Shown one piece after another: positions 45,601 to 52,915 of a stretch of 64,000 nucleotides of DNA. The position numbers and the translations under genes were made by a program. Within the stretch, counting starts at the first letter, position 1. Each line of letters begins with the position of its first letter. Under the pieces are notes generated by a model that worked only from the letters and a program-made list of their open reading frames with translations, had not been told where the DNA came from and ran no database searches. Source of the DNA: Vulcanimicrobiota bacterium (lineage in GTDB: Bacteria > Vulcanimicrobiota > Vulcanimicrobiia > Eremiobacterales > Eremiobacteraceae); NCBI GenBank assembly GCA_013290125.1, contig JABCYQ010000004.1, positions 1-64,000 on the forward strand, read 5' to 3'.

Positions 45601-45796
45601 ACCAAGGTGTCGACTGCTTGAGCGCGTCGACGAAGACGATCGGCGTCCGAGGACCAGGCGCAATACCTGGCGGCTCGAATCCCACTCGTGCGGACGCCGG
45701 CGCAACCCAAGTCAGCGCGGCCGAAACCGCGAATATGATAGGAAGAACAGCGACGCAAAAACGACGATCGATCAAATGCTTCCTCCGCACCTTCAC
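42620..45796 (-). CDS. Large secreted protein with C-terminal beta-propeller
   Basis: 1058 residues. A signal peptide ends near residue 36 (VSAALTWVAPASA). Residues about 40-470 are of unknown fold; AGVAPEYEIALANATGADPWF and GDRVWQAGSRENAYARMAAR recall secreted polysaccharide-active proteins. After a low-complexity link (APSRLAAPSRLATP), residues about 500-950 look like a PQQ/WD-type propeller. Examples are DVLAQPLYLHQYPL, VVATEHDSVYEFDADT, GITSTPVIDRALGRIYLV and FTAVAQGKYSTLYLLDRSHL. The last 80 residues form a small basic domain. It overlaps the TlpA-like gene. Function unknown. Confidence 0.78.
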   Translation of the reverse strand: MKVRRKHLIDRRFCVAVLPIIFAVSAALTWVAPASARVGFEPPGIAPGPRTPIVFVDALKQSTPWLSAAPLAEDGDGQVLELAPQQTASRVVFAAGQPHPVGDYTLLYDGAGSFDFEGAVIIAHGPGRAVVLVVSPTAALVMHLVAIDSRDPARNVRLILPGFEKSANNQPFLPQYLRSLTGSETLRFGLWSNTQSDVQSSVWPIRPRVSRVSQAMDAGVAPEYEIALANATGADPWFVLPVGATDGYVYGIAALAHSLLDPRLQPMFEYGDRVWQAGSRENAYARMAARNTRLPGDASSAALEWYAARSVQVFSVVDIAFGRDARNVAHVLSLPGATDASAARADRTILSFAHAAEHAQMLAIEADDRSSYERTLAIAAGAGGPRPSWRLASGELIGDDMGTRASIAPRHDFVLAVGADITPPVEGPNRRPRLQPLTSFTADRAAAAPSRLAAPSRLATPLRASAFSTASTDELTYHNDLFRSGWNPNETILNTTNVGTNEFGSLLTLPVDGDVLAQPLYLHQYPLPGGPRDIIVVATEHDSVYEFDADTESLIKRVSLGASQSSSDVGCGDIRPEYGITSTPVIDRALGRIYLVAATEPKAFAFHTKLHALDIGTLKDQIPAVEITASTVLSNGSLVKYDPQNQQSRTSLVESGGSVYVGIGSHCDSNAGNIVGWMLRYDASLKQTAKFSTTEDTDSYLLSSVWMTGFAPAVDAGGDIFVVTGNGSFDADHTGGKNFGESVLRLPSDLSAVTDFFTPGNWSDLNNGDIDFGSGGVMLLPAQNAKTKFTAVAQGKYSTLYLLDRSHLGHVKSGDAGALQSIPNTGNGVWGGPAYYSGPAGQFVYSQSDSAPLLAFSILINAAGVPQLKLSSTGVSNAGYGGSLPIVSSNGQQPGTAIVWLIKRSAPLELEAYDATDVSQLLFQQDAGSWSNPQNNGFLTPLVANGKVYVPSTNQVEVFGLGGSRHATFSSNTLPSAGFERRLTGLVVQVSANALTLRLRDGRRVAVDIAPARAARHLGVLPLGRAVVVYGWIDRAGTFHVGSVGHTSQNPASWSPDL

Positions 45797-45913
45797 ATCG
45801 GCGCTTCGCCTACGCTGGCCGGACGCACCTATCCGACCGACCGACTAGTGATCAAAGATAGGTCGCGCGGTCCATACGCCTGTCCCAAACGTCCGGCTCC
45901 TCGTCTCGTAGTC
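45797..45913. other. Intergenic sequence without recognised gene
   Basis: Start of a 385-bp gap between the secreted-protein gene and rpsF. I see only the upstream sequence of the divergent genes here; the rest of the gap holds two repeats, a promoter and a leader, listed separately. Confidence 0.5.
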
Positions 45914-45932
45914 GGGCAAGCCTCGCTTGCCC
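45914..45932. repeat. 19-bp palindrome, second repeat family
   Basis: GGGCAAGCCTCGCTTGCCC: near-perfect 8-bp arms around a 3-bp centre, 16 bp from a REP-like element. Confidence 0.85.
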
Positions 45933-45948
45933 CAAGCAAACAAAACGA

Positions 45949-45974
45949 GGGCCGACATGAAGTCGGCCCCTTCG
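45949..45974. repeat. REP-like palindrome
   Basis: GGGCCGACATGAAGTCGGCC then CCTTC, in inverted orientation, just upstream of the rpsF promoter. Confidence 0.88.
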
Positions 45975-45990
45975 AACGACGAGCGCGAAC

Positions 45991-46020
45991 TTGTCACGTC
46001 GCCCTCGCGTGTGATATACT
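45991..46020 (+). promoter_or_regulatory. Sigma70-type promoter of the rpsF operon
   Basis: TTGTCA (45991-45996), an 18-bp spacer and TATACT (46015-46020). This is the clearest housekeeping promoter in the window. It sits about 160 bp upstream of rpsF. Confidence 0.75.
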
Positions 46021-46026
46021 GCACGG

Positions 46027-46181
46027 GCTCGCCGCGCGATTTCTTAATCGCGGGTGGCGGGATGCTGCGCCCTCGCCTTTCCGGCTGGGACAATAGCTTC
46101 CGCCAATTTCCTTCCTGCTCGTCGTCGCCGCGTTCGCGGTGCACGACAAGCCTTACGCCCAGAGGGAGGCAGCGCACGTTC
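46027..46181 (+). promoter_or_regulatory. Structured 5' leader of rpsF
   Basis: The leader contains a hairpin, CGCGAT-TTCTTA-ATCGCG (about 46037-46054), and further GC-rich inverted segments before GGGAGG at 46164. S6:S18 complexes are known to bind rpsF leaders in many bacteria, so autoregulation is possible. I cannot confirm the known motif by eye. Confidence 0.35.
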
Positions 46182-46463
46182 GTGGCGCATTACGAAATCA
46201 CGTATATTCTTCGCCCAGTACTCGAAGATCCTCAAGTCGACGAGGTGGCGGCGCATTTCTCCACGGTCGCAAAAGATAACGGCGGCACGGAGATCGCCCC
46301 TGAACGCATGGGCAAGAAACGGCTGGCCTTCGAGATCCAAAAACTCCGCGAAGGTCACTATATCTGCATGAAGTTCGACGGAACGGCTGATTGCGCGAAA
46401 GAGATCGTGCGTCAGATGCGGCTCCACGAGAACGTCATGCGGGCACTGCTCATTCGCCTGTAG
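46182..46463 (+). CDS. rpsF: 30S ribosomal protein S6
   Basis: 93 residues from the GTG at 46182; upstream in-frame codons are leader, not S6. AHYEITYILRPVLEDPQVDE and KKRLAFEIQKLREGHYICMK are typical S6 strands. The end VMRALLIRL is standard. S6 binds 16S rRNA together with S18, which is encoded two genes downstream. It is the first gene of rpsF-ssb-rpsR-rplI. Confidence 0.95.
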   Translation: MAHYEITYILRPVLEDPQVDEVAAHFSTVAKDNGGTEIAPERMGKKRLAFEIQKLREGHYICMKFDGTADCAKEIVRQMRLHENVMRALLIRL

Positions 46464-46553
46464 ACTACTAGGCGCTCGCGCGTTTTCGCCGCGGGCTCAT
46501 CGCCCGGAGTCGCGGCGGTCTTCGCGTCCTCGAAAATAGCAAGAGGTGTAGCC

Positions 46554-46994
46554 ATGGCCGGTTCATACAATCATATCGTCCTCGTCGGAAGGCTGGTCGC
46601 CGATCCGGAGTTGCGGCAGACGCAGGACGGCACGCAGGTCTGCTCGTTCCGCATCGCCGTCGACCGGCCGAAGCGGCGCGACGCGACCGAAAAACAGACG
46701 GACTTCTTCGGCGTCTCGGTCTGGCGCCAGCGCGCAGAGATCGCGGCGAAGTACATGCAGAAGGGCAAGTCGGTGCTCGTCTCCGGCCGCCTTCAGATCC
46801 GCGAGTACACGGATCGAGACAACAACAAACGAACGGCGGTCGAAGTCACCGCTGACGACTTCCAATTCATGGATTCGCGCAGCGACGGCGACGGCGGCGC
46901 AGCGCGCCCGCGTGCCGAAGCGCCGAAGAGCGCAGCCGGCACAGAACTTCCCACCTACGAATACAGCGACGCCGACGAAGAAGTCCCGTTCTGA
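46554..46994 (+). CDS. ssb: Single-stranded DNA-binding protein
   Basis: 146 residues. AGAGGTG precedes the ATG. OB-fold start YNHIVLVGRLVADPELRQT, then CSFRIAVDRPKR and ADDFQFMDSR. A Gly/Ala/Pro-rich linker leads to the acidic tail DADEEVPF, which recruits partner proteins. Its TGA stop is the start of a tandem REP element. Placement between rpsF and rpsR is the classical bacterial order. Confidence 0.97.
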   Translation: MAGSYNHIVLVGRLVADPELRQTQDGTQVCSFRIAVDRPKRRDATEKQTDFFGVSVWRQRAEIAAKYMQKGKSVLVSGRLQIREYTDRDNNKRTAVEVTADDFQFMDSRSDGDGGAARPRAEAPKSAAGTELPTYEYSDADEEVPF

Positions 46995-47057
46995 AGGGGC
47001 CGACTTTACGTCGGCCCACGTAACTGAAGGGGCCGACTTTACGTCGGCCCACGTAAC
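46992..47057 (+). repeat. Tandem pair of REP-like elements (33-bp unit)
   Basis: Two perfect 33-bp direct copies (46992-47024 and 47025-47057) of TGAAGGGGCCGAC TTTAC GTCGGCCC ACGTAAC. The first TGA is the ssb stop. The hairpins lie inside the ribosomal-protein operon and may attenuate or process the transcript. Confidence 0.93.
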
Positions 47058-47065
47058 GACGGTCT

Positions 47066-47084
47066 GGGCAAGCGATGCTTGCCC
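47066..47084. repeat. 19-bp palindrome, second repeat family
   Basis: GGGCAAGCGATGCTTGCCC, 9 bp after the tandem REP-like pair and 38 bp before rpsR. Confidence 0.87.
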
Positions 47085-47122
47085 TGCTTCGAGAACCGCA
47101 TCACGAGAGGTAAGCATAACCA

Positions 47123-47380
47123 ATGCCCCCCAAAAGAATAAAAACCAAGAAACGCGCAGCCAAAGACCGCAAACCGAAGCGTAAGGTCTGTTCGTTCTGC
47201 GTCGAGAAGATCGATGATCTCGACTACAAGGACGCGCCGCGGCTGCGCAAGTACGTCTCCGAACGTGGCAAGATCTTGCCGCGCCGCATCTCGGGCAATT
47301 GCGCTCGCCATCAGCGCGCCCTGACCGACGCGGTGAAGCGCGCGCGCGTGATCGCGCTCATGCCGTTCGCCGCCGACTAG
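47123..47380 (+). CDS. rpsR: 30S ribosomal protein S18
   Basis: 85 residues with GAGAGGT upstream of the ATG. Basic N-terminus, then [35 protein letters not shown] and [21 protein letters not shown], all standard S18. The CXXC plus a later Cys suggests the zinc-binding form. It partners S6 in the 30S platform. Confidence 0.97.
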   Translation: MPPKRIKTKKRAAKDRKPKRKVCSFCVEKIDDLDYKDAPRLRKYVSERGKILPRRISGNCARHQRALTDAVKRARVIALMPFAAD

Positions 47381-47404
47381 AGTATTCGAGAGGCGTCAGA
47401 GCGC

Positions 47405-47854
47405 GTGAAAGTCATCCTTAAAGCGGATGTCAAGGGAATAGGCAAGGCCGGCGTGGTCGCTGAGGTGGCTGAAGGCTACGGCCGCAACTATCTCTTGCCG
47501 CGCGGGCTTGCTATGGAGGCAACGAGCGGCTCGCTCGCGCAGTTGGCCGTCACGCGTCAGGCTAAAGAGCGGCGCGACGAGAAAGCGCTCGCCGAAGCGC
47601 GCGCGCTTGCGGCGACGCTCGAGAGCCGACCTGTCGAGATCCACGCCAAGGGCGGCGAGCGCGGCAAGCTCTTCGGCGCTGTGACGAACGCGCAGATCGC
47701 CGACGCGCTGCACACCGCGTTCGCGATCGATGTCGATCGACACAAGATCGACCTCGCAGATCCGATCAAGGCCGCCGGCGAGTACACGTGCGCCGTAAAG
47801 CTCGTCCCGGGCGTCACGGCGAAGGTCACCGTGCGCGTCGTCGCCGGCGCATAA
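47405..47854 (+). CDS. rplI: 50S ribosomal protein L9
   Basis: 149 residues from the GTG at 47405. The N-terminal domain has VKVILKADVKGIGKAGVVAE and GYGRNYLLPRGLAMEA. A long helix follows (VTRQAKERRDEKALAEARAL), then the C-terminal domain with KLFGAVTNAQIADAL. Normal length. It binds 23S rRNA domain V. Confidence 0.97.
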   Translation: MKVILKADVKGIGKAGVVAEVAEGYGRNYLLPRGLAMEATSGSLAQLAVTRQAKERRDEKALAEARALAATLESRPVEIHAKGGERGKLFGAVTNAQIADALHTAFAIDVDRHKIDLADPIKAAGEYTCAVKLVPGVTAKVTVRVVAGA

Positions 47855-47877
47855 GCGCCAAGCGCGGTACATACGAA

Positions 47878-49776
47878 GTGGCGAAGATCCAAAACGAGAA
47901 CGCGGTCGGCCGTCAAGTCACGGCGCTCTTCGAAATGCTCGCCGGCCTTTTGGGGCCGGACAAACTCGTGCTCAAAGCAGGCAAGCTCGATGCGCTGTCG
48001 CTCATGCGCAGCAAATCGCTGACCAAACGGATGCTCGCGCTGCAGCGGCTCGTCTTCGAAGACCCCACGATCGACAAGGTCCCCGCGCTGTCGTCCATGC
48101 CGAGCGCGCTTGCCGCTGTTGAAGAAGAACTCGCCGACATGATAGCGCAGCGCACAGTAGAAGAAGATATCGAAAAGAAGGTCGGTGTGAAGATGGCCGA
48201 GCGCCATCGCGACTACATCAAAGACCTCAAACTCGAAGCGCTCAAAGAAGATGGCGGTCCCGAAACCTCGAGCACGCTGAAGAAGAAGGAAGAACTCGAT
48301 GCGCTCGAGCGTCGCGGTCTTCCGTCGTCTGCGCTCGCCGTGCTCCGGCCGGCGAAGCTCGAGGACGTGGTCGGACAAGACGCTGCGGTGCGTGCGCTGT
48401 TGGCGAAGATCGCATCCCCCTTTCCGCAGCACGTCATCTTATACGGTCCGCCCGGCGTCGGCAAGACGACCGTCGCTCGGCTCGCGCTTGAGGCGGCCAA
48501 GGCTGCGTCGTATTCGCCGTTCGCCGCTGAAGCGCCATTTGTGGAAGTCGGCGGATCCACGCTGCGCTGGGACCCACGCGAGATCACCAATCCGCTGCTC
48601 GGCTCGGTGCACGATCCCATCTATCAAGGAACGCGGCGCGATTTCGCCGAGGGCGGCGTACCCGAACCCAAGCTCGGGCTCGTGACGAAAGCGCACGGCG
48701 GCGTGCTCTTCATCGACGAGATCGGCGAACTCGATCCGATGATGCAAGTGAAACTGCTGAAGGTGCTCGAGGACAAACGCGTCACGTTTGACTCGTCGTA
48801 CTACGATGAATCGGATGCGAACGTCCCCGCCTATATCAAAAAACTGTTCGCCGACGGCGCGCCGGCCGATTTCGTGCTCGTCGGAGCGACCACGCGTCAG
48901 CCCGAAGAGATCGATCCCGCCGTCCGCTCGCGTTGCGCAGAAGTCTATTTCATGCCGCTCGCGCAAGTCCAGATCGCCGAGATCGTGCGGCGCGCGGCGC
49001 TGCGATTGCAAGCCACGCTCGACGAAGGCACGGCCGACCGCATCGCCGAGTACACGCTCGAAGGGCGCATGGCGGTGCAAGTCCTCGCCGACGCGTTCGG
49101 AGTGGCGCTCTACCGCGCGAGCCGCGGGTCTGAAGCGGCGCCCGCCGACACCGTCCGCGTGACCGCAGCCGACGTCCTGGAAGTCATCCACAGCCGGCGA
49201 CTGAGCCGCCACACACCCGTTCGCGCCTCGGCGCGGCGCGAAGTGGGCAAGGCGTTTGGCCTCGGCGTGCATCGGTTCATGGGCAGCCTCATCGAATTCG
49301 AAGCGGTCTCCTTCAAGTCTGCCCGCGCCGGAAAGGGCGCCGTCCGCTTCAACGAGACCGCCGGCTCCATGGCCAAGGACTCCGTCTTCAACGCGACATC
49401 GGTCATCCGCGCCGTCTGCGGCGTCGACCCGGCGGACTACGACCTGCATGTGAACGTCGTCGGCGGCGGAGCCATCGACGGTCCTTCGGCCGGGCTCGCG
49501 GTGTTCACGTGTCTGTATTCCGCGCTGCGCGCGGCGCCGATCCCGCAAGATGTGGCGATGACGGGCGAAGTCGGCATCGGCGGCGCCGTGCGGCCGGTGG
49601 GCGGCGTTCCAGAGAAACTGTACGCGGCGCGGGCCGCCGGCATGCGCGCGGCGCTCGTACCGCTCGAAAACGAGCATGACGTGCCGCAAGAATTGCGCGG
49701 GATGGATGTGGTGCTCGTGTCCGACGTCCGCGAGGCGTTGGCAGCGCTCGGCGTCGAACTGCCGCCGAACGAATGA
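47878..49776 (+). CDS. Lon-family ATP-dependent protease (LonC/LonB-like)
   Basis: 632 residues from the GTG at 47878. There is no LON substrate-binding N-domain. Instead, a helical region of about 150 residues has VGRQVTALFEMLAGLLGPDK and LTKRMLALQRLVFEDPTIDK. The AAA+ domain follows: Walker A GPPGVGKTT, Walker B GGVLFIDEIGELD. The C-terminal protease has Ser537 in AIDGPSAGLA and Lys580 in VGGVPEKLYAAR, the 43-residue Lon dyad spacing. This layout matches the spore-former LonC type (TIGR02903-like). It sits between rplI and dnaB and overlaps dnaB by ATGA. Confidence 0.9.
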   Translation: MAKIQNENAVGRQVTALFEMLAGLLGPDKLVLKAGKLDALSLMRSKSLTKRMLALQRLVFEDPTIDKVPALSSMPSALAAVEEELADMIAQRTVEEDIEKKVGVKMAERHRDYIKDLKLEALKEDGGPETSSTLKKKEELDALERRGLPSSALAVLRPAKLEDVVGQDAAVRALLAKIASPFPQHVILYGPPGVGKTTVARLALEAAKAASYSPFAAEAPFVEVGGSTLRWDPREITNPLLGSVHDPIYQGTRRDFAEGGVPEPKLGLVTKAHGGVLFIDEIGELDPMMQVKLLKVLEDKRVTFDSSYYDESDANVPAYIKKLFADGAPADFVLVGATTRQPEEIDPAVRSRCAEVYFMPLAQVQIAEIVRRAALRLQATLDEGTADRIAEYTLEGRMAVQVLADAFGVALYRASRGSEAAPADTVRVTAADVLEVIHSRRLSRHTPVRASARREVGKAFGLGVHRFMGSLIEFEAVSFKSARAGKGAVRFNETAGSMAKDSVFNATSVIRAVCGVDPADYDLHVNVVGGGAIDGPSAGLAVFTCLYSALRAAPIPQDVAMTGEVGIGGAVRPVGGVPEKLYAARAAGMRAALVPLENEHDVPQELRGMDVVLVSDVREALAALGVELPPNE

Positions 49777-51113
49777 ACACCCTCGAGCGCATCCCTCCGC
49801 AGAATCTCGATGCCGAACAGGCAGTGCTCGGCGCGCTCATGGTCGATCGCGAGCTGATGTCGGCGGTCGGCGAGATCGTGCAGCGCTCCGATTTCTACGC
49901 GCCGCATAACGCCACGATCTTCCACGCGCTGCAGAATCTGTACGAGCGCGGCGAGCCGATCGACAAGGTTTCCGTCGCGGAAGAACTGCGGCGCCGGAAT
50001 CTTCTCGAAGAGGTCGGCGGCGTCGAATTCTTGAGCAGACTGCTGGAATCGGTTCCCACGACAGCATCCGCCGAGTACTACGCGCGCGTCGTCGCCGAGA
50101 AAGCGGTGCTCCGTTCTTTGATCGGAGCGGGGAGCCGGATTGCGCAGATAGGCTTTGAGCCATCCGACGACGTGGACGAGACGCTCGACCGCTGCGAGCA
50201 GATGATCTTCGAGATCGGTCGCCGCCAAGGCGGCGGGTTCGTGCTGGTAAAGGATCTGCTCAAACCGGCCTTCGAACTGATCGACAAACTCTACCATCAA
50301 AAGGGCCAGGTCACAGGCGTTCCCTCGGGATTCCACCGCCTGGATCAGTTCACTGCTGGTTTCCAACCCGGCGAGCTCGTCATCATCGCCGCGCGTCCAT
50401 CCATGGGAAAGACGTCGCTCTGCCTCAACGTGGCGATGCATGCCGCGCGCGATGCCGGTAAGGCAACAGCCGTCTTCTCGCTTGAGATGAGCAACGAGCA
50501 GCTGGTGCAGCGTTTTCTTTCGAGCGAAGCCAAGCTCGACGCGCAACGCCTTCGCACCGGCAATATCAAAGACGAGGAGTGGGGACACATCACGGCCGCC
50601 ATGGGCGTGCTGGCCGAAGTCCCGATCTACGTCGACGACTCGGCCGCGCTCACGGTAAGTGAAATCCGCTCGCGCTGCCGGCGGCTCAAGGCGAACACCG
50701 GCCTTGACTTGATCATCGTGGACTATCTGCAGCTCTTGCGCTCGACCAACCCGCGCGTCACGAGCCGTGTGGAGATCATCGACGAGATCTGCCGCGGCCT
50801 CAAAGCACTATCGAAGGAATTGAAAGTGCCGGTCATCGCACTGGCGCAGCTCAACCGCTCGCCCGAGATGCGCAACGACAAGCGGCCGATGCTCTCGGAT
50901 CTGCGCGAGTCGGGCGGCATCGAACAAGAAGCCGACGTCGTCGCCTTCATCTACCGCGACGAGTACTATAATCCGCCGACGCCCGAGAACGAGAATCTGG
51001 CGGAGATCATTATCGCCAAGCAGCGCAACGGCCCGACCGGCACAGTCATGTTGCGCTTCGATAAGAAATACACCACGTTCTCGGACGTGGATCTGGACCA
51101 CACCCCTCCGTAG
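49773..51113 (+). CDS. dnaB: Replicative DNA helicase
   Basis: 446 residues. The N-terminal DnaB domain starts RIPPQNLDAEQAVLGALMVD. The RecA-like domain has VTGVPSGFHRLDQFTAGFQP, Walker A ARPSMGKTS, FSLEMSNEQLVQRFLS, and the DnaB signatures LDLIIVDYLQLL and ALAQLNRSPEMRNDKRPMLS. Normal length, no intein. It unwinds DNA at the fork. Order rplI-(lon)-dnaB is widespread among bacteria. Confidence 0.97.
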   Translation: MNTLERIPPQNLDAEQAVLGALMVDRELMSAVGEIVQRSDFYAPHNATIFHALQNLYERGEPIDKVSVAEELRRRNLLEEVGGVEFLSRLLESVPTTASAEYYARVVAEKAVLRSLIGAGSRIAQIGFEPSDDVDETLDRCEQMIFEIGRRQGGGFVLVKDLLKPAFELIDKLYHQKGQVTGVPSGFHRLDQFTAGFQPGELVIIAARPSMGKTSLCLNVAMHAARDAGKATAVFSLEMSNEQLVQRFLSSEAKLDAQRLRTGNIKDEEWGHITAAMGVLAEVPIYVDDSAALTVSEIRSRCRRLKANTGLDLIIVDYLQLLRSTNPRVTSRVEIIDEICRGLKALSKELKVPVIALAQLNRSPEMRNDKRPMLSDLRESGGIEQEADVVAFIYRDEYYNPPTPENENLAEIIIAKQRNGPTGTVMLRFDKKYTTFSDVDLDHTPP

Positions 51114-51118
51114 CCTGT

Positions 51119-51144
51119 TGAAGGGGCCGACTTTATGTCGGCCC
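51119..51144 (+). repeat. REP-like palindrome
   Basis: TGAAGGGGCCGACTTTATG then TCGGCCC, 5 bp after the dnaB stop. A hairpin here could protect the operon's 3' end. Confidence 0.9.
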
Positions 51145-51212
51145 TCAAAACAAATCCCTTCGCCTCTTATTCAATATCTGGCCAAAGGCGCGCCGTCGTC
51201 GTTCCCGTAGTA

Positions 51213-51231
51213 GGGCAAGCATCGCTTGCGC
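51213..51231. repeat. 19-bp palindrome, second repeat family
   Basis: GGGCAAGCATCGCTTGCGC; one arm mismatch. It lies just before the GNAT gene. Confidence 0.8.
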
Positions 51232-51249
51232 CATTTAGCAGGAAGCGCC

Positions 51250-51795
51250 ATGCAGATCAGACCCGTGATTTCCGAAGATGCCGAGCAGATCGCGGCGATC
51301 TACGCGCCGATCGTCGAACACACGCCGATCTCATTCGAAGAGCGCGCGCCGACGGCAGCGGAGATGCGCGAAAGGATACGGGCGCTTACGACGACCCATC
51401 CGTGGCTCGTCGCCGCAGCGGGCGACGAAATCCTCGGCTACGCGTACGCCTGTGCACATCAGGAGCGCGCAGGTTATCGATGGTCGGTGAACTCAAGCAT
51501 CTATCTACGCGAAGAATCACGTGGGCGAGGACTCGGGAAGCAGCTTTACTCCGAGTTATTCCGCCAGCTCGAAGCGCGGCGCTTCCACGCGGTCTTCGCT
51601 GGCATAACGCTGCCGAACGAAGCAAGCATCGGGCTGCATCGCAGCCTCGGATTTGCGCTCGTTGGAACGTATCGCGAAGTGGGGCTCAAATTCGGCACGT
51701 GGTTCGATACGTCGTGGTGGCAGGTGCGGCTTTCCCCGGATTCGCCGTCCCAGCAAACGCAGGGGACACCAGCCGCGCGCTTAAACGCAAGCTAA
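51250..51795 (+). CDS. GNAT N-acetyltransferase, phosphinothricin-acetyltransferase-like
   Basis: 181 residues from the ATG at 51250, with AGGAAG upstream. IRPVISEDAEQIAAIYAPIV, TPISFEERAPTAAEM and GYAYACAHQERAGYRW are typical of PAT/Bar-like proteins. The acetyl-CoA loop is SRGRGLGKQLY. GFALVGTYREVGLKFGTWFD closes the domain. Such enzymes acetylate small amines or amino-acid analogues. The true substrate is unknown. It precedes the oxidase pair by 43 bp. Confidence 0.9.
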   Translation: MQIRPVISEDAEQIAAIYAPIVEHTPISFEERAPTAAEMRERIRALTTTHPWLVAAAGDEILGYAYACAHQERAGYRWSVNSSIYLREESRGRGLGKQLYSELFRQLEARRFHAVFAGITLPNEASIGLHRSLGFALVGTYREVGLKFGTWFDTSWWQVRLSPDSPSQQTQGTPAARLNAS

Positions 51796-51838
51796 TAATC
51801 GCAACATCAACCGCCTCTTAACTGCTGGAGGTCGCCGC

Positions 51839-52915
51839 ATGTCCTTACGCATCGCGTCTATTTTACTTTTGGTCGTCGGGCTCGTCTCCGCTGGCGTGCA
51901 GCCATCCCAGGCCACCGTGCGGACATACTATATCGCGGCAGACGAAGTCGTCTGGAACTACGCACCGAGTGGCGAAGACCTCATCGCACAGAAGCCGCTT
52001 CCGCCGCTCCTGCCGCTGCAGCTCGGCTGGCAATATCGAAAAGCGATATATCGCGCGTACACCGACGCGACGTTCACGCACCTCAAGCCGCGCCCGGCGT
52101 CCGACGCCTATTTGGGTATCATGGGTCCGGTCATCCACGCGGTGGTCGGCGATACGGTAGTCGTCGTCTTCAAAAACAACGCCAGGTTTCCGCTCACCGT
52201 CCACGCACACGGACTGTTCTACACCAAGTCGTCGGAAGGCGCACCATACCTCGACGGGATTCCCGCGTCGTACAAGCCCGGCGATGGAGTGCCGACGGGC
52301 AAGACCTTCACGTACACGTGGCAGGTCCCCGCGCGCGCTGGCCCAGGACCTGGCGACGGCAGCTCTGTGCTCTGGATGTACCACTCGCATTCGGATGAAG
52401 TGCGGGATGTCAATACCGGCCCGATCGGCCCGATCGTGGTGACCGCAAAGGGCATGGCGCGACCCGATGGCACGCCGAAGGACGTGGATCGCGAAGTGTT
52501 CGCGATGTTCGCCGAATACGATGAGAGCTCGAGCCGATACTTTCCGTCAAACGTAGCGGACCCGCAGATAAACCCGCGACACGTCAAGGCGACCGGACCG
52601 TTCCTCTTCGACGATATGCTTTGGACGATCAACGGCTTCGTCTACGGCAACATGCCGATGCCGACGATGCATCTCGGACAGCACGTCCGCTGGTACGTGC
52701 TGTCGACCATGAGTGACTTCGATTTCCACTCGCCGCACTGGCACGGTCAGACGGTGGTGTCGAACGGTATGCGCACGGATCTCCTGAACCTTGCGCCGAT
52801 GTCGATGGTTGTCGCCGACATGACGCCGGACAATCCGGGAATGTGGCTGTTCCACTGCCACGTCAACCTGCATCTGGCCGGCGGCATGGAAGCACGGTAC
52901 GAGGTGCTCAAGTGA
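51839..52915 (+). CDS. Two-domain multicopper oxidase, all copper ligands present
   Basis: 358 residues. CTGGAGG precedes the ATG. A signal peptide ends near residue 26 (LVSAGVQPSQA). The copper motifs are HAH (122-124), HSH (182-184), HSPHWHG (297-303) and HCHVNLHLAGGM (339-350), with the axial Met350. This is the full set for a type 1 site and a type 2/3 trinuclear cluster. The size and the motif WMYHSHSDEVRDVNTGPIG recall two-domain, ceruloplasmin-like oxidases, which usually assemble as trimers. It would oxidise a metal ion or phenol and reduce O2 outside the membrane. It overlaps the next gene by GTGA. Confidence 0.9.
   Translation: MSLRIASILLLVVGLVSAGVQPSQATVRTYYIAADEVVWNYAPSGEDLIAQKPLPPLLPLQLGWQYRKAIYRAYTDATFTHLKPRPASDAYLGIMGPVIHAVVGDTVVVVFKNNARFPLTVHAHGLFYTKSSEGAPYLDGIPASYKPGDGVPTGKTFTYTWQVPARAGPGPGDGSSVLWMYHSHSDEVRDVNTGPIGPIVVTAKGMARPDGTPKDVDREVFAMFAEYDESSSRYFPSNVADPQINPRHVKATGPFLFDDMLWTINGFVYGNMPMPTMHLGQHVRWYVLSTMSDFDFHSPHWHGQTVVSNGMRTDLLNLAPMSMVVADMTPDNPGMWLFHCHVNLHLAGGMEARYEVLK

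Noticed and set aside
48439-49689. Long antisense open frame opposite the Lon-like gene
   Set aside because: The sense strand carries clear AAA+ and Lon protease motifs; the antisense product is low-complexity and Arg/His-rich.
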